NCBI GenBank assembly: GCA_005788065.1 | Contig: SXZD01000040.1 | Coordinates: 1 to 7,154 of the forward strand | Length of the DNA stretch: 7,154 nt | Reading direction: 5' to 3' | Source: Burkholderiales bacterium | Lineage (GTDB): Bacteria > Pseudomonadota > Gammaproteobacteria > Burkholderiales > Burkholderiaceae_B | In this document: in pieces, positions 1 to 5,265 of the stretch | How positions within the stretch are numbered: position 1 is the first letter of the stretch | Layout of the letters: each line of letters starts with the position of its first letter | The notes under the pieces: generated by a model | Databases searched by the model: none | Told to the model about the DNA's origin: nothing | What the model saw: the letters and a program-made list of their open reading frames with translations, nothing else | Made by a program: the position numbers and the translations under genes

Positions 1-21
1 AATTGCCATCAGGTAAGCCAT
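1..21 (-). CDS. 5' end of an unidentified minus-strand gene, cut by the window edge
   Basis: Read on the minus strand, an ATG at 21 opens a frame of seven codons (MAYLMAI) that continues past the left edge. An AGGAG Shine-Dalgarno core lies at 25-29, with a short gap of three bases to the ATG. A second in-frame ATG at 9 is a less likely start because its distance from the AGGAG is too long. Seven residues are too few to name a product. The gene is divergent from the hydrolase at 192, so the 170 bases between them should hold both promoters. The call depends on the ribosome binding site and could be wrong. Confidence 0.4.
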
Positions 22-100
22 TGTCTCCTCGGTCGCTGTCGGATTCTTGTCGGTGCTGTTGTGTAAATCGCGCCGTTGCCCTGTTGCCGTTCTTTTACAC

Positions 101-113
101 TGACCTATTGGTC
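101..113. promoter_or_regulatory. TetR-type palindromic operator candidate
   Basis: The sequence TGACCTATTGGTC contains a 12-base dyad (GACCTA/TTGGTC) with one mismatched pair. It resembles, from memory, the RutR-type operator consensus TTGACCAnnTGGTCAA used by some TetR-family repressors. It lies between the divergent genes starting at 21 (-) and 192 (+), where a repressor could control either or both. No TetR gene is visible in the window. The similarity is seen in the sequence; binding by a TetR protein is inference. Confidence 0.35.
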
Positions 114-133
114 TGAGATAACATGAAACACTT

Positions 134-161
134 TTGTCGAACATCAGTTCACGATTCTAAC
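134..161 (+). promoter_or_regulatory. Weak sigma-70-like promoter candidate for the hydrolase
   Basis: TTGTCG (134-139) and TCTAAC (156-161) each match four of six consensus positions and are 16 bases apart. Transcription would start near 168, giving a short leader of about 25 bases. This is the best pair seen in the divergent region but it is weak. Confidence 0.25.
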
Positions 162-191
162 AAGGCAAAACTGGAACCGGGCTACTAATAC

Positions 192-1136
192 ATGGTCAAC
201 TCCTCACAAACTTGGCACAGCGCAACAGTCAGCGCCAACGGTATCAACATTTTTTACGAATCCATCGGCTCTGACGATGCGCCTGCCATTGTGCTGGTAG
301 CGGGCCTGGGCTGCCAGCTCACCATGTGGCCCGACGCTTTCTGCCGGGAACTGGTGGATTGCGGCTTCAGAGTGATCCGCTTTGACAACCGCGACATCGG
401 ACTGAGCTCGGAGGTTAACCGTCACGTGCGTGTCAGCATGCCGCTGGCTTTCATGCGCGCCAAAATCGGATTGCACATCCCCAGCAATTACACCATGCAC
501 GAGATGGCAGACGATTTGATCGGACTGATGGACGCGCTGCACCTGCAGCGCGCGCATGTGGCCGGCATCTCCATGGGTGGCATGATTTCCCAGCTGGCGG
601 CAGCCAAACATCCGCAGCGTTTTGCTTCGCTGTCATTGATCATGACCAGCACCAACCATCCGTCACTACCCAACCCGGACTTCAGCGTGCTGCATAAGAT
701 GTTCCTGCGCAAACCGCGCGACAAATCGCTGGATGCGTTCTGCGACCACATCGAAGGCGTGTTTTCTGCGATCGGCAGCCCGGACTACCCCACCCCGGCG
801 CATGAACTGCGCGCAGCTGCCACCGCCAGCTGGAACCGTTCACGCCGTCCGGCCGGAGTCCTGCGCCAGACCAATGCCGTGGTGGCCACCGGCAGCATCG
901 AAAAGTGGACGCGCAGCATACGCACCCCGGCGCTGGTCATCCACGGGGCGGCTGACCCACTGCTCAAACCGGCTTGCGGCAAGCGGGTGGCCAAGCTGAT
1001 AGAAGGTGCAACGCTGGACATCATACCCGGCATGGGACACGACCTGCCGGCCGCGCTTTGCAAACCTCTGGCCCGCAAAATTGCGATGCACTGCGAAAGA
1101 AATGCAAACGGGGCCAGAGGCCCCGTCGCAGCTTGA
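192..1136 (+). CDS. Alpha/beta-fold hydrolase
   Basis: A 314-residue hydrolase of the alpha/beta fold, probably a cytoplasmic esterase-like enzyme; the substrate is unknown. The strand-loop motif FDNRDIGLS (64-72) is typical of the family. The nucleophile elbow GISMGG (125-130) places the catalytic serine at 127, the acid is likely Asp255 in HGAADP, and the histidine is likely His283 in PGMGHD. All three are present and correctly ordered, and the length is normal for stand-alone members. An in-frame TAA lies at 186-188, so ATG 192 is the first possible start, although its Shine-Dalgarno is poor. The layout resembles hydrolases annotated as aclacinomycin methylesterase-like, but that name should not be taken as function. 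Its last codons encode a perfect 8-bp hairpin. The family call is firm; the substrate is not. Confidence 0.9.
   Translation: MVNSSQTWHSATVSANGINIFYESIGSDDAPAIVLVAGLGCQLTMWPDAFCRELVDCGFRVIRFDNRDIGLSSEVNRHVRVSMPLAFMRAKIGLHIPSNYTMHEMADDLIGLMDALHLQRAHVAGISMGGMISQLAAAKHPQRFASLSLIMTSTNHPSLPNPDFSVLHKMFLRKPRDKSLDAFCDHIEGVFSAIGSPDYPTPAHELRAAATASWNRSRRPAGVLRQTNAVVATGSIEKWTRSIRTPALVIHGAADPLLKPACGKRVAKLIEGATLDIIPGMGHDLPAALCKPLARKIAMHCERNANGARGPVAA
1095..1126 (-). terminator. Rho-independent terminator candidate for the 70-residue minus-strand gene
   Basis: ACGGGGCC (1108-1115) and GGCCCCGT (1119-1126) form a perfect 8-bp stem with a three-base loop. On the minus strand the stem is followed by a T-rich run (TTGCATTTCTTTC). 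It lies inside the last codons of the opposing hydrolase gene. On the plus strand no T tract follows. It would stop minus-strand transcripts coming from the gene at 1237-1449, about 110 bases after that gene's stop. Confidence 0.5.
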
Positions 1137-1138
1137 AC

Positions 1139-1173
1139 GGTCACCGGCCAAAGCGTCAATCAGGCCGGAGACC
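1139..1173. repeat. Long inverted repeat in the convergent gap
   Basis: GGTCACCGGCC (1139-1149) and GGCCGGAGACC (1163-1173) pair over 11 positions with a single A-A mismatch around a 13-base loop. It begins two bases after the hydrolase stop. Neither strand has a T tract after it, so it is more likely an mRNA 3'-end stabilising hairpin or part of a compound terminator than a classical intrinsic terminator. Confidence 0.5.
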
Positions 1174-1181
1174 GAAAAGAC

Positions 1182-1207
1182 ACAGGTGATCGGCGTCGAC
1201 CACCTGT
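1182..1207 (-). terminator. Second hairpin and weak terminator candidate on the minus strand
   Basis: ACAGGTG (1182-1188) and CACCTGT (1201-1207) form a 7-bp stem with a 12-base loop. Reading the minus strand, GTGTCTTTTC follows, a short T-rich stretch. It sits about 30 bases after the stop of the 70-residue gene. It may act together with the stronger hairpin at 1108-1126. Confidence 0.35.
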
Positions 1208-1236
1208 TTGAGCGGCAGGTCGCCTCAGGCGCCCTG

Positions 1237-1449
1237 TCAGCCCAGCGCCTTCAGGTCCGCATCGACCTTGGCCAGCATGTCGTCGGTGATCAGGCCACCG
1301 GAGAACTTGGCAACCATGGACAGTGCAAAACCGCGACCCATACCGATTTGCGGATGGGTGCTGATGCCGGGCATGTGCTTTTCGAGAATGGCTTTGGCAT
1401 CCGCGTTTTCGAGCAGGTCACCCAGTTTGGATTCAATGGACATGGCCAT
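1237..1449 (-). CDS. Small conserved-looking 70-residue protein
   Basis: The frame stays open far upstream, but the start at 1449 is chosen because AGGAGA (1457-1462 on the minus strand) lies seven bases before it. The product has no signal peptide or membrane segment and is probably helical and cytoplasmic. The pattern ILEKHMPGIS-THPQIGMGRGF (21-41), followed by a C-terminal LITDDMLAKVDADLKAL, resembles from memory a short module found at the C-terminus of various enzymes in alphaproteobacteria such as sphingomonads. Here it stands alone. No function is known to me. It converges with the hydrolase and diverges from the response regulator. The coding call is well supported by the ribosome binding site; the family resemblance is tentative. 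Confidence 0.75.
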   Translation of the reverse strand: MAMSIESKLGDLLENADAKAILEKHMPGISTHPQIGMGRGFALSMVAKFSGGLITDDMLAKVDADLKALG

Positions 1450-1456
1450 GCTAACG

Positions 1457-1462
1457 TCTCCT
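1457..1462 (-). promoter_or_regulatory. Shine-Dalgarno deciding the start at 1449
   Basis: AGGAGA on the minus strand, seven bases before the ATG at 1449. It argues against the long in-frame N-terminal extension toward 1641, which has no comparable site. Confidence 0.7.
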
Positions 1463-1569
1463 ATCAGTCTGTTTATCAAGTTGTGAACTCTGTTGGAAAT
1501 ACGACGGCGGGCGGTTCTGCCCCCGAAGCAGCGGCTATTGTGCACAAACTTTTGGTCTTTGTCTGAAAA

Positions 1570-1586
1570 CCCCGAAAAATCGAGGG
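1570..1586 (-). terminator. Small hairpin plus T run in the divergent region, minus strand
   Basis: On the minus strand CCC-T-CGA pairs with TCG-GGG around a T loop, with one bulged base, and TTTTC follows. It lies inside the 218-bp divergent region 1450-1667, ahead of the gene at 1449, so if real it would block antisense transcripts coming from the response regulator or act in a leader. Chance is a fair alternative. I see no convincing promoter elsewhere in this region. Confidence 0.2.
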
Positions 1587-1667
1587 TATCTTCTGATGCA
1601 AGCGGGGCACTTTTGTTTACACTAGCGCGAGTTAACCCCATTAGGTAGCCCCACTGCCTCGCACACC

Positions 1668-2333
1668 ATGACAGATACAGCTAGCCGCGCATCCATCCTT
1701 TCCATCGAAGATCACCCGCTGTTTGCCGCCGGCATGAGCGACCTGTTGCGCCTGCTGTTCCCCGAATTCAATCTGGCCAGTGTTCCGAGCCTTGCAGAGG
1801 CACGCGCATGGCTGTCCAACAACAAGCCGGTGGCCATCATCGCCGACTTGAATCTGAAAGATGCCAAACCCTCCGAAGTGCTGGATTACCTGCTGACCCA
1901 CCACTCCGACAGTCTGCTGGTGCTGGCCACCGGCGACAACAAATTCATCGCAGACCAGAACCTGCGCGAGGACACCCGCGTCAAGGTGTTGCCCAAAATG
2001 CTGTCGTTTGAAAAAGCATCGGAAGAGTTGCTGCAAACTTTCATTGCGGCCGGTCTGGTCAAACCCAATGAAGAAGGCAAGGTAGAGACCCTCGCAGAGC
2101 GTCTGGCCCGCAAGACCACCGAAAACGAGAACGCAGGCAAGGATCTCACGCCCAAACAGGTCGAGGTCATGGAGTTTGTGGCCCTCGGACTGACCAACAA
2201 AGAGATCGCCCGCAATCTGGACGTCAGCCCCGAAACCATCAAGCACCACCTCAAAGAAGCGTTTGAGCGTCTGAACGTCAATTCCCGCAGCCAAGCCGTG
2301 GCCGCTTTCCGCAAGCTGGGCATCAAAGGCTGA
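1668..2333 (+). CDS. NarL/FixJ (LuxR-type) response regulator, orphan
   Basis: A 221-residue two-domain response regulator. The receiver domain (about 8-130) has the acidic pair Glu14-Asp15 in SIEDHPLF, the phosphoacceptor Asp60 in IIADLNL, the switch Thr88 in LATGD and Lys110 in VLPK, so all phosphorylation residues are present. A linker rich in charged residues (132-157) leads to a LuxR-type helix-turn-helix (158-220), with the typical LTPKQVEVMEFVALGLTNKE and NVNSRSQA motifs. It should bind DNA as a dimer after phosphorylation by a histidine kinase, but none lies in the window. An in-frame TAG at 1623-1625 and no other start codon in between make ATG 1668 the only choice, even though the Shine-Dalgarno is weak. 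A PAS-like protein follows 101 bases downstream. Target genes are unknown. Confidence 0.93.
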   Translation: MTDTASRASILSIEDHPLFAAGMSDLLRLLFPEFNLASVPSLAEARAWLSNNKPVAIIADLNLKDAKPSEVLDYLLTHHSDSLLVLATGDNKFIADQNLREDTRVKVLPKMLSFEKASEELLQTFIAAGLVKPNEEGKVETLAERLARKTTENENAGKDLTPKQVEVMEFVALGLTNKEIARNLDVSPETIKHHLKEAFERLNVNSRSQAVAAFRKLGIKG

Positions 2334-2343
2334 CCCGCATCTG

Positions 2344-2375
2344 ACCTGCATAACAGGTTCCCCCTACATCGGGGG
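2344..2375 (+). terminator. Two tandem hairpins after the response regulator
   Basis: ACCTG (2344-2348) pairs with CAGGT (2354-2358) around CATAA. CCCCC (2360-2364) then pairs with GGGGG (2371-2375) around a six-base loop. They begin about ten bases after the stop at 2333. No T tract follows, so termination, if any, would be weak and some readthrough into the gene at 2435 is plausible. Confidence 0.3.
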
Positions 2376-2434
2376 CATGGAAAATACCTCCAGGCGACAT
2401 ACAGTGTGAGTATGGTTTTTACCGGAACACACAC

Positions 2435-3148
2435 ATGTCGCACACAGCGCACTCCTTGACCGGCAGCACCCCGTCGCAAGCCCCAGCGACTACGGGAGGT
2501 GTTGCGTCGGTCATGACGCTGATGCACGATGGCTCCGGCAAATCAGACAATTCCGGCACATGGGGTTCGCTGAAAGCGTCGCTGATCGAGCGTATCGGAC
2601 AGTTCACCCATCGACGCCTTGTTTCCCATGCCTATCCGCAGAACGGTCACCCGGTCAACGCCATTCACGAGTTCTCCAAATCCTGTCGCGTGATTGGTCG
2701 GTGGGTAAGCCGAGACTCAAATCAACCGGCCAGCCGCGCAGCAAACACGGTCAGCCCGTCACATGCCGGATCGATAACCGGAGAGACACCCGCCGCCCAC
2801 GCCAAGGGCAACAACAACCTGCTGGAATACACCCTGCATTGGGAGGCTGCACCCCCCGTGCCCCAGGGTTCGCTGTACAAAACAACGACCGGCGGGTCTG
2901 TCGGATTCGAGCATTATCTGAACTGCCTGCACCGCGACGACGTACAAGCGGAGTTGCGAAGCATCCGCTCCCAAATGCTCAATCGCCAAGCCAGTTGCAT
3001 CAGCCGTCTGCGCATGCGCATCGACAACACTGGCTGGACCTGCGTTGAAGTCCGTCGGGACATGACCTTTGCCAGTGACAATGGTGAATTGACCGGTTTT
3101 ACCCTCACCGTTGCAATCGACCTGAGCCAGTCAGTCAGCGCTGAATGA
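2435..3148 (+). CDS. Protein with a PAS-like C-terminal half
   Basis: A 237-residue protein without signal peptide or membrane span. The first 125 residues are low in recognisable structure and rich in Ser, Thr, Gly and Asn. From about 130 to 231 it reads like a PAS fold of the PAS_3 type. YLNCLHRDDVQAEL (161-174) matches the usual H-P-D-D turn, RLRMRIDNTGWTCVEVRR (191-208) matches the R-x-R-x-x-x-x-G-x-W strand pair, and ELTGFTLTVAIDLSQ (218-232) matches the closing G-x-x-x-D-I-T strand. No kinase, GGDEF, EAL or HTH domain follows, so it would be a stand-alone sensor or adaptor. It begins 101 bases after the response regulator on the same strand. ATG 2435 has a modest GGAA site at 2424. The PAS reading is by eye from pattern only. 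Confidence 0.7.
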   Translation: MSHTAHSLTGSTPSQAPATTGGVASVMTLMHDGSGKSDNSGTWGSLKASLIERIGQFTHRRLVSHAYPQNGHPVNAIHEFSKSCRVIGRWVSRDSNQPASRAANTVSPSHAGSITGETPAAHAKGNNNLLEYTLHWEAAPPVPQGSLYKTTTGGSVGFEHYLNCLHRDDVQAELRSIRSQMLNRQASCISRLRMRIDNTGWTCVEVRRDMTFASDNGELTGFTLTVAIDLSQSVSAE

Positions 3149-3168
3149 CAAAAGCAACCGCTTTAAGG

Positions 3169-3229
3169 GATTGATCGCACAATCGATTGCGACACACTTG
3201 TTGAACAATGGATCCATCAAACAGGTTCA
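3169..3229. repeat. Cluster of short perfect palindromes before the gene at 3252
   Basis: Within 61 bases there are GATTG/CAATC arms (3169-3173 and 3180-3184), the perfect palindrome CAATCGATTG (3180-3189), TTGTTGAACAA (3198-3208), ATGGATCCAT (3208-3217), and TGAAC/GTTCA arms (3202-3206 and 3225-3229). They occupy the 103-base gap 3149-3251. They may be regulator sites or leader structure, or chance. Confidence 0.3.
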
Positions 3230-3240
3230 TGCTTCAACGC

Positions 3241-3247
3241 GGGGGGA
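3241..3247 (+). promoter_or_regulatory. G-rich Shine-Dalgarno deciding the start at 3252
   Basis: GGGGGGA lies four bases before ATG 3252. The frame continues upstream to a TTG at 3171, but AAGGGA directly abuts that codon with no spacing, so 3252 is preferred. Confidence 0.55.
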
Positions 3248-3251
3248 TGTG

Positions 3252-3659
3252 ATGGTCGATCAAAAAGACAAACCGTCTGGCAAGGAGGCGCGACGAAGCC
3301 CTTTTTTTGTGGTCAGTATCGGGCTGATGCTTGGCGCACTCATGCTGCAGTGGTCCAACATGACTGCCGAGCAGCAGCGCAAGCGCGAAGAAAGCCTGTT
3401 TGGCCCATCGGCCTGCAGCGACACATTCCCTCCGCCGTGGCGCACCCACCCAATCGGCAACTCAAACGAGCTGATGCCCAGCATACGGGTTTTCGGCCTG
3501 CCGTCGTGCGAGTCCATTGAGTTCCGCCCCTCCACGTGCAATGCAGACCATTTCCTGGTGCGTTGCTATGCCGAAGATGAACGCAAAGGGCTGTGGCGCG
3601 TCTACCGGGTGGAACTGGAAAGCGAAGAGATTTACAGCGTCTTTCCGGACATGACCTGA
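3252..3659 (+). CDS. Single-pass membrane protein with a four-cysteine C-terminal region
   Basis: A 135-residue protein of unknown function. The N-terminus is basic (KDKPSGKEARR), followed by one hydrophobic span at about 17-34 (FFVVSIGLMLGALMLQW) and a charged helix (TAEQQRKREE). By the positive-inside rule the C-terminal 95 residues face the periplasm. That part has four cysteines, at about 55, 86, 96 and 105, in FGPSAC, GLPSC, PSTC and VRCYAED, an even number suited to two disulfides. A PPPW motif follows the first. The final segment, LWRVYRVELESEEIYSVF, looks like a beta hairpin. It lies 103 bases after the PAS-like gene on the same strand. I do not recognise a family. The upstream TTG at 3171 would add 27 residues. 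Confidence 0.65.
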   Translation: MVDQKDKPSGKEARRSPFFVVSIGLMLGALMLQWSNMTAEQQRKREESLFGPSACSDTFPPPWRTHPIGNSNELMPSIRVFGLPSCESIEFRPSTCNADHFLVRCYAEDERKGLWRVYRVELESEEIYSVFPDMT

Positions 3660-3764
3660 CGGTTATCCACCTGCAGACGCAGCGTCGGCGGACGACAGAC
3701 TGGCACCGGGACAAGCCGCTTGGAGGAACGGGACCACCCCTCCCATAGCCGCTTTATTGCATTG

Positions 3765-3800
3765 CACACAGACCCAGGTGTCTGAAGTAACGTGTGTTTT
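3765..3800 (+). terminator. Terminator candidate for the plus-strand gene ending at 3659
   Basis: CACAC (3765-3769) pairs with GTGTG (3792-3796). Inside it AGAC (3770-3773) pairs with GTCT (3780-3783) around CCAGGT. TTTTATCTT follows the outer arm. The stem is interrupted on its right side, so it is only a moderate candidate. Confidence 0.35.
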
Positions 3801-3854
3801 ATCTTGTCTGCCCGCAGCACAGCATGTGTCACAGACAGTTTAGAGGTTTTACAC

Positions 3855-3907
3855 AAAAAATGTGATTATCGATGTGGATATGTTAACCAAAGCACTGAAA
3901 CATCACA
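3855..3907 (-). terminator. Terminator candidate for the methyltransferase operon
   Basis: On the minus strand TGTGAT pairs with ATCACA (plus-strand positions 3902-3907 and 3861-3866), and TTTTTT follows at 3860-3855. The 35-base loop contains a further ATGTT/AACAT pairing. The T run right after the arm supports termination; the long loop counts against it. It starts five bases after the stop at 3912. Confidence 0.35.
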
Positions 3908-3911
3908 CTAT

Positions 3912-4724
3912 TTACTGGGTTGAGAATTTTTTAGGCAACGGGGGAATCCGGTATACGTACAGCCGTGTCGACCGCCGGTCATCCACCTGAACCGTGCGGA
4001 TGGGTTTGACACCCGGTATGACAAAGCTGTTGGACACCAGCAAGGCACCCTCCCGCATTTCGCGGCAGGCTTTATCCCAGACGGCCGGCATCGGCACCGG
4101 CGACAGAAAGGCGTACACCATGTCATAGGGTGCCAGGTCTGTCTTCCAGAAGTCACCCCAGCGCAGCGTGCAGTTGCGCCGCCCCAGCGCCAGCAGTCGC
4201 GCCAGCATGGCGGGCCCCAGCGCCCCTTCCACCCCCTCGCAGTCTATCAGTGGACGCTTGACTGCCACTGCCCGCACCACACCGCCCAAACCAGAGCCAA
4301 AGTCGAGAAAGCGCATCGGCTCGTTGTCCGGAATCAAACCCAATAGCGTCTGGGCTGTCCTGTCATTGGACAGGAAGAGCGGAACCTGCGACCTGAAATG
4401 GCTGCCATAAACAACGGCCAACACCACAAACAGAGCCAGATACCACAGCGCCGGTATGTGAAGCAGGCTGGCTGCGAGCGCACCGGGTCCGAAGCCCAGA
4501 TGTATCCAGAACCACCAGCGGTCACTATGCAACAGGCGCGCGAGGCCCGCCGCTACAACCGCCTGCAGCAGCACCCACGCCAGAACCGGCAAGGGCGCGC
4601 CCACCAGAACCAGCGTAAAGCGGTAGACCATCAGCGACACCACAACCGCCAACAACTGCACCAGCAGCGCTTTGGGTGTCGCGCGGATGGCGCGCAGACG
4701 TTGCAGTGGCGTGGGCCGCATCAT
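3912..4724 (-). CDS. Membrane-anchored SAM-dependent methyltransferase, FAM173-like
   Basis: A 270-residue protein with about four hydrophobic segments in its first 110 residues (roughly 19-42, 44-64, 70-88 and 92-107), then a class I methyltransferase domain. Motif I is FLDFGSGLGG (129-138), the ribose-binding acid is Glu156 in CEGVE, and later elements are WGDFWKTDL, MVYAFLSP and VSNSFVIPG. This order of motifs (LGSG, then D-x-W-K-x-x-L, then V-x-x-F-x-x-P, then S-x-x-F-x-x-P) matches, from memory, the FAM173 family of lysine methyltransferases (ANTKMT and ATPSCKMT in mitochondria). Those have one membrane anchor. The bacterial substrate is unknown. The start at 4724 is chosen because its A is the last base of the upstream TGA stop (TGATG); an adjacent ATG at 4721 is equally possible. 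Methyltransferase is near certain; the FAM173 link is an inference. Confidence 0.87.
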   Translation of the reverse strand: MMRPTPLQRLRAIRATPKALLVQLLAVVVSLMVYRFTLVLVGAPLPVLAWVLLQAVVAAGLARLLHSDRWWFWIHLGFGPGALAASLLHIPALWYLALFVVLAVVYGSHFRSQVPLFLSNDRTAQTLLGLIPDNEPMRFLDFGSGLGGVVRAVAVKRPLIDCEGVEGALGPAMLARLLALGRRNCTLRWGDFWKTDLAPYDMVYAFLSPVPMPAVWDKACREMREGALLVSNSFVIPGVKPIRTVQVDDRRSTRLYVYRIPPLPKKFSTQ

Positions 4725-5044
4725 CAGCCTTTGGGGGTCACCACGCCCGACAGCGCACAACCGCCGGCCTCAATGGCCAGCAAGCGGTCAATATTCGGAT
4801 GCTTGCCCGGGTTTTGCCGGGCGTCTGGGGTGTGTTCTGCATACAACGACAGGCCAGCCTGCGCGGCCTGACTGTCGATCACGCCAAACTCAGCCAACAA
4901 ATGCGCATACACCGCCAGCGAACCCTGAGAGCCGGCGCGGTTTTCGATACGGGCCACCTCCACCCCGTCCGGCCCGCGAAGGCTGATAGATGCGAGGTTT
5001 TCGATGGAGGGAAGCGTCTTGAGATTGTCTGCGAAAGAAGCCAT
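4724..5044 (-). CDS. DUF2322-like protein
   Basis: A 106-residue soluble protein. Recalled hallmarks of DUF2322 are present: FADNLKTLPSIENLAS near the N-terminus, ARIENRAGSQGSLAVYAHL in the middle, and LSLYAEHTPDARQNPGKHPN followed by IDRLLAI toward the end. The function of the family is unknown. ATG 5044 is chosen because family members begin close to this point (MASFADNL). A GTG at 5074 would add ten polar residues; neither start has a good Shine-Dalgarno. The stop TGA overlaps the ATG of the methyltransferase gene by one base, so the two are translationally coupled and probably work on a common target. The last residues (GVVTPKG) are part of this overlap. Confidence 0.8.
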   Translation of the reverse strand: MASFADNLKTLPSIENLASISLRGPDGVEVARIENRAGSQGSLAVYAHLLAEFGVIDSQAAQAGLSLYAEHTPDARQNPGKHPNIDRLLAIEAGGCALSGVVTPKG

Positions 5045-5107
5045 GGCGTTCGGTTGCTTGTTTTGAGTGGTCACTGACAGGATGATAGCAGTCGACAGTC
5101 TGAGGCA

Positions 5108-5136
5108 ATGATATTAATTACATTTTTCAATGTTAC
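5108..5136 (-). promoter_or_regulatory. Sigma-70 promoter candidate for the DUF2322/methyltransferase operon
   Basis: On the minus strand GTAACA (5131-5136, four of six matches) and TATCAT (5108-5113, five of six) are separated by 17 bases within a clearly AT-rich patch (5106-5158). Transcription would begin near 5101, leaving a leader of about 57 bases to ATG 5044, or about 27 to GTG 5074. Confidence 0.45.
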
Positions 5137-5157
5137 ATTACGCAGTGAATTTTTAGA

Positions 5158-5186
5158 TTGCCCCCTCTAATGGGGAGGCGTATTGT
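5158..5186 (+). promoter_or_regulatory. Weak promoter candidate for the gene at 5266
   Basis: TTGCCC (5158-5163) and TATTGT (5181-5186) each match four of six consensus positions with 17-base spacing. This is back-to-back with the minus-strand promoter at 5108-5136. Confidence 0.28.
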
Positions 5187-5253
5187 TGACTCGTTGGTCA
5201 GTAACTCGGCGCAACCCGCACAGAGACAACGCCGACAGTTTTCCACCTTTACC

Positions 5254-5259
5254 AAGGAG
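5254..5259 (+). promoter_or_regulatory. Strong Shine-Dalgarno deciding the start at 5266
   Basis: AAGGAG six bases before ATG 5266. It rules out the longer in-frame reading from upstream, which would add a basic, non-conserved-looking extension. Confidence 0.8.
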
Positions 5260-5265
5260 TGCATC

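Larger units (their letters stand above)
3660..3911. other. Convergent intergenic region
   Basis: A 252-base gap between the convergent genes ending at 3659 (+) and 3912 (-). It becomes AT-rich toward the right (about 3840-3911). Apart from one terminator candidate on each strand I see no gene. A 74-codon minus-strand frame at 3632-3856 opens with TTG, lacks a ribosome binding site and resembles nothing. Confidence 0.6.

Noticed and set aside
1006..1566. 186-codon plus-strand frame crossing the hydrolase end and the 70-residue gene
   Set aside because: It overlaps two better supported genes, has no ribosome binding site and shows no recognisable domain.
1641..2351. Long open frame (236 codons) on the minus strand opposite the response regulator
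   Set aside because: The plus strand encodes an intact receiver and LuxR domain with all key residues; the minus frame gives a Gln/Gly/Val-rich shadow without motifs.
3632..3856. 74-codon minus-strand frame in the convergent gap
   Set aside because: TTG start, no Shine-Dalgarno, overlaps the 3' end of the gene at 3252-3659, and no recognisable features.
3663..3883. TTATCCACC near 3663 and a complement of ATATCCACA near 3875, close to DnaA boxes
   Set aside because: Both miss the TTATNCACA consensus by a base, they are isolated and far apart, and no dnaA, dnaN or AT-rich unwinding element accompanies them.
3861..3907. TGTGAT and ATCACA arms resembling a CRP site
   Set aside because: CRP half-sites need about six bases between them; here they are 35 apart. 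The T run next to them fits a terminator better.
4398..5077. Overlapping plus-strand frames (to 157 codons) opposite the methyltransferase and DUF2322 genes
   Set aside because: Arg/Gln/Pro-rich shadow translations typical of antisense frames in GC-rich genes; the minus strand carries clear motifs and a TGATG overlap.
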